Shown here one piece after another: positions 1 to 6,810 of a stretch of 18,257 nt of DNA (its first letter is position 1; each line of letters starts with the position of its first letter). Source of the stretch: CAYUKK01 sp964445305. GTDB lineage: Bacteria; Acidobacteriota; Aminicenantia; Aminicenantales; UBA8522. The notes under the pieces were generated by a model. That model was not told where the DNA came from, did no database searches, and saw nothing but the letters and a program-made list of their open reading frames with translations. Position numbers and translations under genes: made by a program. The stretch spans positions 1-18,257 of the forward strand of contig CAYUKK010000232.1 of assembly GCA_964445305.1 (NCBI GenBank). The letters run 5' to 3'.

Positions 1-20
1 AATCGGGTTTTGGCTTTCAT
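1..20 (-). CDS. 5' end of an unidentified leftward gene (partial)
   Basis: Read on the minus strand, an ATG at 20-18 opens a frame beginning M-K-A-K-T-R and runs off the left edge. It is preceded by a good Shine-Dalgarno sequence, AAGGAG (plus positions 28-33), seven bases upstream, and a plausible promoter lies at 64-92. Only six codons are visible, so nothing can be said about the product. The call rests on the ribosome binding site and on the layout, because it would make 21-344 a divergent intergenic region like the one at the right end of the window. Confidence 0.5.
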
Positions 21-63
21 TGAGTAACTCCTTTTTGGCGGCTCGGCGAAGATGCCTTTTCAG

Positions 64-92
64 TTTTTATCATAAAAATCCAGGGGAGACAA
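64..92 (-). promoter_or_regulatory. Possible sigma-70-type promoter of the leftward partial gene
   Basis: On the minus strand, a -35-like TTGTCT (92-87) and a -10-like TAAAAA (69-64) are separated by 17 bases. Transcription would start near 57, giving a leader of about 37 bases. Both boxes deviate from consensus, so this is a weak call supported mainly by spacing and position. Confidence 0.35.
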
Positions 93-106
93 GCAGCCTC
101 GCTTTT

Positions 107-255
107 CCCAAATTTGACGATAGAGAATTATCATCAAGCGAGTCGGAGCGAGTTTCTCGCTGGGGAAACGAGCGGGCTTCGGAATCCCAACCCCGAGCCT
201 GGCCGGGGGTGAACCACGACAGGACCCGTCGGGTGCTTCTATCGGCAATTTCGGG
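107..255. repeat. Intergenic repeat element A (149 bp, inverted-repeat ends)
   Basis: The left end (CCCAAATTTGACGATAGA, 107-124) is an imperfect inverted copy of the right end (238-255): 15 of 18 positions pair. Block 1 (107-141) matches 17998-18032 in inverted orientation at 31 of 35 positions, and block 2 (202-249) matches 17809-17856 at 46 of 48. The centre (142-201) is not shared with element C. It holds a perfect six-base stem, AGCGAG/CTCGCT with a TTT loop, at about 149-163. A second hairpin at 198-223 (outer stem CCTG/CAGG, inner stem CGGGG/CCACG with one mismatch) has the same geometry as one at 6700-6725. There is no long reading frame with a ribosome binding site and no obvious target-site duplication. 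A MITE-like element or a conserved regulatory module are both possible. Confidence 0.75.
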
Positions 256-289
256 TAATGATTTCCTGCTTTGGGCTTTCAAAAATATA

Positions 290-318
290 ATGAAAAAAGG
301 CCGATAATTTGCTAAAAT
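290..318 (+). promoter_or_regulatory. Probable promoter of the GNAT-ech-ribH-nusB-lysS-lolCD operon
   Basis: The boxes are ATGAAA (290-295), a 17-base spacer and TAAAAT (313-318), with an extended -10 TGC just before it. Transcription would start near 325, about 20 bases before the GTG start at 345. The stretch resembles the bamA promoter at 6771-6799, including an A-run after the -35 box and a GGCC in the spacer, which suggests common ancestry. Confidence 0.5.
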
Positions 319-344
319 ACGGAAAAAATAAGGAGACAAGAAAG

Positions 345-1466
345 GTGAACGCCGTCCAAGTCGAGAAGGTCAAAACAAGAAGGGATTTCCGACGCTTCCT
401 CCTTTTTCCATGGAAGATTTACCAGAACGACCCCAACTGGGTCCCCCCCCTGCTTGTCGACATAAAGGAAAAACTGGATCCGAAGAAAAACCCGTTTTTT
501 GAGCACGCCCGAAGGGAGCTTTTCTTGGCCCGGCGGAATGGCCAAGTTGTTGGGCGGGTTGCGGGCATCATCGATGATAACCATAACAGCTTCCACTCAG
601 AAAAAGTCGTTTTTTTTGGCCTCTACGAAAGCACCAACGATGTCGAGGTCGCGCGGACACTTCTTGAGGCGGTGGCCGATTGGGGGCGGCAACAGGGGAT
701 GGAGATACTGCGGGGGCCCATGAACCTGTCGATGAACGACGAATGTGCTTTTCTGCTCGAGGGTTTTGATTCGCCGCCGGTTATTATGATGCCCTATAAC
801 CCTCCCTACTACCTGGAATTGATGGAGAAATGCGGCCTGGTCAAGGCCAAGGACCTCTATGCCTTTTTCATGTCCAGAGATCACGAGGCAGCAGAAAAGG
901 TTCGCCTCATCATCGAGAAGAAAGAGAAGGAATCGACCGTGACTCTCCGCAACGTCAAGAAGAGCACGATCGATGAGGATATCAAGAAGATTCAATATGT
1001 TTACAATAACGCTTGGGAAAAGAATTGGGGCTTTGTTCCCTGGACAGACAAAGAGATGGCCTACATGGCCGAAAAGCTGAAGAAAATCGCCGACCTGGAT
1101 TTGGTTATCCTGGCCGAGGACAAAAGCAGGCCGGTCGGGTTTGCTTTCGGCTTGCCCAATTACAACGAAATCCTTAAGCGGATGAACGGTCGCTTGACCC
1201 CCCTGAGCATCCTCAAATTCCTCTATTACCGGAAGCGGATCGAGGGCATGCGGGCCCTTGTCTTTGGCATCCTCAAGGAATACCGCCAGACGGGCTTAAG
1301 TTATCTCCTCTATGCGGCCTTGGAAAGAAACGCTATCCGAAAAGGATACAAGTGGGGAGAATTGTCCTGGCAACTCGAGGACAACGAGGCGGTTAACCGA
1401 TTCAACCTTTCCCTTGGAGGGAAAATTTATAAAAAATACCGCATTTTTGAGAAAAGAATTGTCTAA
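345..1466 (+). CDS. GNAT-superfamily-like acyltransferase, function unknown
   Basis: This is a 373-residue, apparently soluble protein with no signal peptide or membrane segment. The segment at residues 59-78 (ELFLARRNGQVVGRVAGIID) looks like the central strands of an N-acetyltransferase fold. A second GNAT-like stretch near the C-terminus (about 312-322, EYRQTGLSYLL) resembles a degenerate acetyl-CoA-binding loop, so a tandem arrangement is likely. The frame extends upstream to a TTG at 309, but the GTG at 345 is preferred because AAGGAG lies at 330-335, nine bases ahead of it, and the predicted transcription start is near 325. It is the first gene of a seven-gene operon; enoyl-CoA hydratase follows after 31 bases. 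The substrate cannot be inferred. The superfamily call is moderately sure, and acetyltransferase activity is not established. Confidence 0.8.
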   Translation: MNAVQVEKVKTRRDFRRFLLFPWKIYQNDPNWVPPLLVDIKEKLDPKKNPFFEHARRELFLARRNGQVVGRVAGIIDDNHNSFHSEKVVFFGLYESTNDVEVARTLLEAVADWGRQQGMEILRGPMNLSMNDECAFLLEGFDSPPVIMMPYNPPYYLELMEKCGLVKAKDLYAFFMSRDHEAAEKVRLIIEKKEKESTVTLRNVKKSTIDEDIKKIQYVYNNAWEKNWGFVPWTDKEMAYMAEKLKKIADLDLVILAEDKSRPVGFAFGLPNYNEILKRMNGRLTPLSILKFLYYRKRIEGMRALVFGILKEYRQTGLSYLLYAALERNAIRKGYKWGELSWQLEDNEAVNRFNLSLGGKIYKKYRIFEKRIV

Positions 1467-1497
1467 GCGGGAAGAAGAAATTCGAAGCGGAGGGATC

Positions 1498-2280
1498 ATG
1501 GACTTCAAGAACCTGGTTGTCCGGAAGGCCGATGGCCTCGGCTGGGTGACGATCAATCGACCGGAAAAGCTCAACGCCCTTAATGCCGAAACGATCCGGG
1601 AGTTGAAGGTCGCATTCCAGGAGTTGGAAAAAGATGGTGAAGTCAAAGCCGTCATCCTCACCGGCGCGGGCGAGAAGGCTTTTGTCGCCGGCGCTGATAT
1701 CAGCGAGCTTTCCGGTCTGGACGCAGTCCGTGGTGAGGCCTATGCCCGGGAAGGACAGGAACTCACCTTGATGATTGAGAATTTTCCCAAGCCGGTGCTG
1801 GCTGCCATCAACGGCTTTGCCCTGGGTGGCGGTACCGAAATAGCTCTGGCCTGTCATGTCCGGCTTGCTTCTGAGAATGCCAAACTCGGCCAGCCTGAGG
1901 TTAAGCTCGGCCTCATCCCCGGGTTTGGCGGCACCCAGCGACTGGCTCGCCTGGTGGGCAAAGGGAAAGCCATGGAGCTCATCCTTTCCGGCCGGCTGGT
2001 CGAGGCTCGAGAAGCCGAGCAGATGGGCTTGGTCAACAAAGTCGTGCCGCCAGCTTCTCTTCTCTCCGAAACCGAGGGCATGGCCCGTGAAATGATCAAG
2101 AACGCGCCGCTCGCCTTGAGCTACGCCATAGAAGCAATCAACAAGGGATTGGATAAAACTCTGGGCGAAGGGCTTGCCCTCGAAGCGGAAATTTTCGGCC
2201 GCGCCTGTTCCACCGAGGACAGCTTTGAGGGGACAAAGGCCTTCCTGGAAAAAAGAAAACCCAATTGGCGAGGCGTTTGA
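1498..2280 (+). CDS. Enoyl-CoA hydratase (crotonase family)
   Basis: The 260-residue cytoplasmic protein would add water across the double bond of a 2-enoyl-CoA, as in fatty-acid beta-oxidation or butyrate-type metabolism. The crotonase signatures are in order: a CoA/oxyanion region AFVAGADISE (61-70), NGFALGGGTE (105-114) and GQPEVKLGLIPGFGGTQRL (131-149). Glu114 and Glu134 are 20 residues apart, like the two catalytic glutamates (144 and 164) of rat mitochondrial crotonase, so an active hydratase is expected. The frame is open further upstream into the GNAT gene, but the ATG at 1498 follows GGAGGGA and gives the standard N-terminus. It sits in the operon before ribH, ten bases away. The exact chain-length preference (for example 3-hydroxybutyryl-CoA dehydratase) cannot be told from sequence. 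Confidence 0.93.
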   Translation: MDFKNLVVRKADGLGWVTINRPEKLNALNAETIRELKVAFQELEKDGEVKAVILTGAGEKAFVAGADISELSGLDAVRGEAYAREGQELTLMIENFPKPVLAAINGFALGGGTEIALACHVRLASENAKLGQPEVKLGLIPGFGGTQRLARLVGKGKAMELILSGRLVEAREAEQMGLVNKVVPPASLLSETEGMAREMIKNAPLALSYAIEAINKGLDKTLGEGLALEAEIFGRACSTEDSFEGTKAFLEKRKPNWRGV

Positions 2281-2290
2281 GAGGTGAAAA

Positions 2291-2761
2291 ATGGTGATTC
2301 ATCAAGGTAAACTCCAGGCCAAGGGACTGAAGATCGGGATTGTGGTCAGCCGCTTCAACGAGTTCATCTCGGAGCGGTTGCTGGCCGGCGCGCTCGATGC
2401 CCTGGACAGGCTCGGAGCGGCTGAAGCGGATATCTCGGTGTACAAGGTTCCCGGCTCCTTCGAAATTCCCGTCGTCGTCAAGAAGCTTGCCCGGACGGGA
2501 AAAGTGGATGGCATCATCTGTCTGGGGGCCCTCATCCGCGGCGACACGCCGCATTTTGATTTCCTCAGCGCCGAAGTAACCAAGGGAATTGCCCAGATTT
2601 CCATAGACGAGGGCATCCCGTGCGCCTTCGGGATTCTCACGGTCGATACGATCGAGCAGGGGATCGAGCGGGCTGGCACGAAGGCGGGCAACAAGGGCTG
2701 GGATGCTGCCTTTTCGCTCGTCGAGACGTTGAACCTGATCCGAGCGGCCAAGCTTGGTTGA
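2291..2761 (+). CDS. ribH: 6,7-dimethyl-8-ribityllumazine synthase
   Basis: This 156-residue enzyme condenses 5-amino-6-ribitylamino-uracil with 3,4-dihydroxy-2-butanone 4-phosphate, the penultimate step of riboflavin synthesis. Family motifs are all present: RFNEFI (21-26), PGSFEIP (54-60), LGALIRGDTPHFDF (78-91) with the catalytic His88, and a C-terminal GILTVDTIEQGIERAG followed by KAGNKG. Length is typical. Start ATG 2291 is preceded by GAGGTGA only about four bases away. It overlaps no neighbour, but nusB begins 13 bases after its stop. The ribH-nusB pairing is common in bacteria. No FMN riboswitch is visible upstream, and the other riboflavin genes are not in the window. Confidence 0.97.
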   Translation: MVIHQGKLQAKGLKIGIVVSRFNEFISERLLAGALDALDRLGAAEADISVYKVPGSFEIPVVVKKLARTGKVDGIICLGALIRGDTPHFDFLSAEVTKGIAQISIDEGIPCAFGILTVDTIEQGIERAGTKAGNKGWDAAFSLVETLNLIRAAKLG

Positions 2762-2774
2762 GGGCGCGGGCTCG

Positions 2775-3207
2775 ATGGGCAGAAGAAGGAAGGCCCGGGA
2801 ATGCGCGCTGCAGATTCTCTACCAGCTCGAGTTCGACCGGAGTGAAGTCGAGGGAAAAATCGCCCAATTCTGGCGGGAGAAGCGCGCCACCGAGGAAATC
2901 CGACAGTACAGTCGTTGGCTCGTCGAGGGCGTTCTTTCTCGCCTTGACGAGATAGATGCTCTCGTGCAGGCGACTTCAGAACACTGGCGCATCTCCCGCA
3001 TGACTCTGGTTGACCGCAACATCCTCCGCCTTGCTGCCTTTGAGCTCCTGGCTGCGGAATCCCTGGCGCCTGCCATCATCATCAACGAAGCCATCGAGAT
3101 CGCCAAAAAATACAGCGGGCCGGAGGCAGCCATTTTTGTGAACGGGATTCTCGACGCCCTGCGCAAGAAGATTCGCGCTGCCCCGCCCCCTCAAGACGAG
3201 GTAGTCC

Positions 3208-3236
<29 letters not shown>
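2775..3236 (+). CDS. nusB: Transcription antitermination factor NusB
   Basis: This 153-residue RNA-binding protein takes part with NusE (ribosomal protein S10) in antitermination of rRNA transcription. The N-terminus MGRRRKARECALQILYQLEF is the classical arginine-rich NusB start. The middle and C-terminal helices carry VDRNILRLAAFELL and a segment on PAIIINEAIEIAKKYS then FVNGILDALRKK, which are family hallmarks. A TTG seven codons upstream is in frame, but ATG 2775 gives the conserved N-terminus and has GAGGG ten bases ahead. The last 29 bases overlap the start of lysS, suggesting translational coupling. The C-terminal tail after about residue 136 is rich in proline and lysine and probably unstructured. 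Confidence 0.95.
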
Positions 3237-4695
<1,459 letters not shown>

Positions 4696-4708
4696 AACAC
4701 CGCATCCA

Positions 4709-5923
4709 ATGAGCTACGAATTCTTCATTGCCTCCCGATATCTCCGGGCTAAAAGAAAGCAGGCCTTCATTTCTGTCATTACTTTCATCTCTGTCCTGGG
4801 CATCACCATCGGGGTCATGGCCCTCGTCATTGCGCTTGCCCTGATTACCGGTTTCCAGGAGGATGTGCAGGACAAGATTTTGAGTGCTACATCCCATATC
4901 CTCGTTTCCGACCTGAGCGGCGAGGGTCTGGAGGATTATCCACACCTGGTCGCGGCCGTGCAAAAGATAAAAGGCGTTCAGGTTGTCTCGCCCGTGGTCT
5001 ATGATATGGTGCTCGTCAGCGGCCCCTTTCGCAGCCGTGGCGCCATGCTCAAGGGCATCGATTTTGATTTGGAAAGAGCCCATTCTCCCTGGCTGGAAAA
5101 GCTGGATTCGGGCCATATTCCGCGGCCGGGCGAGGAGAGCATTCTCCTTGGCCGGGAACTGGCCTTCAACATCGGCGCTAACATTGGGGATGAAGTTACA
5201 GTTCTGACTTCGGCGGCGCGGCTTTCCCCGCTCGGGCTTTTCCCGAGGACGAAAAGGCTGGCCGTAAGCGGAATCTTTTCGACCGGGCTTTACGAGTTTG
5301 ATAGTACCACGGCCTTAGCCGCTTTGCCGGTAGCCCAGAAGTTTTTCCGGATGGGGGAGAGAATCAGCCACCTTCAGGTCCGCATCGAGAATATTTTTGC
5401 CGCGGCCAAAATCGCCGAAGAAATGAAGCGAGTCCTGCCGCCAGCAGCTTACGTAACCACATGGATGGAGCTCAACAAGTCCCTTTTTTCAGCTCTGAAG
5501 CTCGAAAAGAACATCATGTTCTTAACCATCACCTTGATTGTCTTCGTGGCCGCCTTGAACATCATCGCCACTCTCATCCTCATGGTCATGGAGAAGACCC
5601 GGGACATTGGCATCTTGATGGCTGTTGGCGCTCCTTCTGGTAGTATTAAGAAGATTTTCTTCTTGCAGGGAGCCATGATTGGTGTCATCGGCACGACGGC
5701 CGGCGTGCTTCTTGGCCTCCTGTGTTGCTGGCTGGCCAATACCTACGAGCTTATCAAGGTGCCGGTCGACATCTACCAAATCTCTTTTGTACCTTTCCGT
5801 ATCAAGCTAACGGACCTGCTGATGATCATCGGCGTCAGCCTGGCCATCAGCTTGCTGTCGACGATTTTCCCGTCCCACCGGGCCTCCCGGGTCGACCCGG
5901 TCATTGCTCTCAAATATGAGTAG
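4709..5923 (+). CDS. lolC: Lipoprotein-releasing ABC transporter permease (LolC/LolE type)
   Basis: This 404-residue inner-membrane protein works with LolD to extract outer-membrane lipoproteins for transfer to LolA. The N-terminus MSYEFFIASRYLRAKRKQAF leads into a first membrane segment (about 21-47). A large periplasmic domain follows, then three more membrane segments (about 268-292, 314-344 and 367-387), the usual LolC/E/MacB-type layout. The C-terminus RASRVDPVIALKYE is typical. Only one such permease is encoded here, so it may act as a homodimer (LolF-like) or pair with a copy elsewhere. No clear ribosome binding site precedes ATG 4709, which is 13 bases after the lysS stop. lolD starts eight bases before this gene ends. 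Confidence 0.92.
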   Translation: MSYEFFIASRYLRAKRKQAFISVITFISVLGITIGVMALVIALALITGFQEDVQDKILSATSHILVSDLSGEGLEDYPHLVAAVQKIKGVQVVSPVVYDMVLVSGPFRSRGAMLKGIDFDLERAHSPWLEKLDSGHIPRPGEESILLGRELAFNIGANIGDEVTVLTSAARLSPLGLFPRTKRLAVSGIFSTGLYEFDSTTALAALPVAQKFFRMGERISHLQVRIENIFAAAKIAEEMKRVLPPAAYVTTWMELNKSLFSALKLEKNIMFLTITLIVFVAALNIIATLILMVMEKTRDIGILMAVGAPSGSIKKIFFLQGAMIGVIGTTAGVLLGLLCCWLANTYELIKVPVDIYQISFVPFRIKLTDLLMIIGVSLAISLLSTIFPSHRASRVDPVIALKYE

Positions 5924-6602
5924 CCTTGTTGTCGCTCGCGGTTTGGGCAAGGTCTATCCTTCGCCGAAGGGGGAAATCCAGGTGCTCCAGGGCCTCGATT
6001 TCAACCTGGGGAGGGGAGAGATTGTGGCCATCATGGGAGCATCGGGGGTCGGGAAGACGACTTTCCTCAACCTCATCGGTGGACTCGACAAACCGACGAC
6101 GGGGACAGTTTTTCTCGAAGGAGAGGATATCCACGCCAAGGAAGAGAAAGAAAAAGCCCGCCTGCGCAACAAGAACATCGGGTTTGTTTTCCAGTTTTAC
6201 CATCTCCTGCCCGAGTTTACGGCCCTGGAGAACGTTTTCTTGCCGCTCCTCATCCGGGGCCTGGACAGGCGGGAAGCCGAGGCTCGAGCCCTCTATCTTC
6301 TCCGGGAAATGCTGCTCGAGGAGAGGGCTTTCCAGAGGCCGAGCCAGCTTTCCGGAGGTGAACAGCAGCGGGTGGCCATAGCTCGAGCCTTGGCCAATGA
6401 GCCAAAGCTCCTCCTCGCCGACGAGCCGACGGGAAACCTGGACGCCAAGAGCGGGGAGAGTATCATGAACCTTATTCTCGAGCTCCACCGCAAGAAAGGC
6501 CTGTCCTCCATCATTGTCACCCATAACGAGCGGATTGCCCGCTTTTGCCAGAAGATCTACCTCCTCGAAGATGGGCGGTTGAAACCTTTTTCGTCAGCCT
6601 GA
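5916..6602 (+). CDS. lolD: Lipoprotein-releasing ABC transporter ATPase LolD
   Basis: This 228-residue ATPase powers the LolC/E permease encoded just upstream. It has Walker A GASGVGKTT (41-49), the Q-loop glutamine at 93, signature LSGGEQQ (145-151), Walker B LLLADE (165-170) followed by PTGNLD, and the switch histidine at 203 (VTHN). The sequence belongs to the LolD/MacB/FtsE group, and the neighbour decides for LolD. The frame reaches back to a TTG at 5904, but ATG 5916 overlaps the lolC stop by eight bases and gives the normal N-terminus. It is the last gene of the first operon; no clear intrinsic terminator follows. Confidence 0.94.
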   Translation: MSSLVVARGLGKVYPSPKGEIQVLQGLDFNLGRGEIVAIMGASGVGKTTFLNLIGGLDKPTTGTVFLEGEDIHAKEEKEKARLRNKNIGFVFQFYHLLPEFTALENVFLPLLIRGLDRREAEARALYLLREMLLEERAFQRPSQLSGGEQQRVAIARALANEPKLLLADEPTGNLDAKSGESIMNLILELHRKKGLSSIIVTHNERIARFCQKIYLLEDGRLKPFSSA

Positions 6603-6649
6603 AGTTTATTTATTTTGGTCGCCCGGGGATGGGGCGGGGGCCGAGAGAG

Positions 6650-6745
6650 GAATGCCAGTTGCGGTTTCTCGAGCGGGCTCCAGCATACCAACCCTATAAC
6701 CTGGCCGGGGTTGAACCCCGACAGGCCATACGGGAGGTTGCTTGG
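6650..6745 (+). repeat. Diverged repeat copy B upstream of bamA
   Basis: This stretch aligns by eye with 150-250 of element A: GTTTCTCG, GAGCGGGCT, CCAACCC, CCTGGCCGGGG, TGAACC and CGACAGG occur in the same order with similar spacing. The hairpin at 6700-6725 has outer stem CCTG/CAGG and a perfect inner stem CGGGG/CCCCG around a TTGAA loop; element A has the same layout with one mismatch. The inverted-repeat ends of A and C are not recognisable here. The edges given are approximate. Confidence 0.55.
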
Positions 6746-6770
6746 GCAGTTTGAAGTGGCCGGGCAGACT

Positions 6771-6799
6771 TTGAAAAAAATGGCCTGATATGCTATAAA
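6771..6799 (+). promoter_or_regulatory. Promoter of the bamA-ompH-fabZ-lpxA-lpxI operon
   Basis: TTGAAA (6771-6776), a 17-base spacer and TATAAA (6794-6799), with an extended -10 TGC just upstream, make this the best promoter in the window. Transcription would start near 6806, only about five bases before the bamA ATG, so the mRNA may be almost leaderless. It is similar in layout and sequence to the promoter at 290-318. Confidence 0.65.
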
Positions 6800-6810
6800 A
6801 AATAAAAGAA

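Noticed and set aside
107..255. Known riboswitch (SAM, FMN, TPP, cobalamin or c-di-GMP) in element A
   Set aside because: Consensus boxes of these classes were looked for and not found, and the predicted promoter lies downstream of the element, so it would not be in the leader of the GNAT mRNA.
20..307. Open frames on both strands across element A
   Set aside because: Composition is arginine/serine rich and shadow-like, no ribosome binding site precedes them, and the DNA is better explained by inverted repeats and promoters.
6700..6725. tRNA T-arm-like sequence (GGGGTTGAACCCC) in copy B
   Set aside because: No acceptor, D or anticodon arm can be built around it, and the same hairpin recurs in element A with a different loop. 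It is not a tRNA.
6545..6754. 69-codon plus frame spanning the lolD end and copy B
   Set aside because: It begins inside lolD, has no start signal and ends in repeat sequence.
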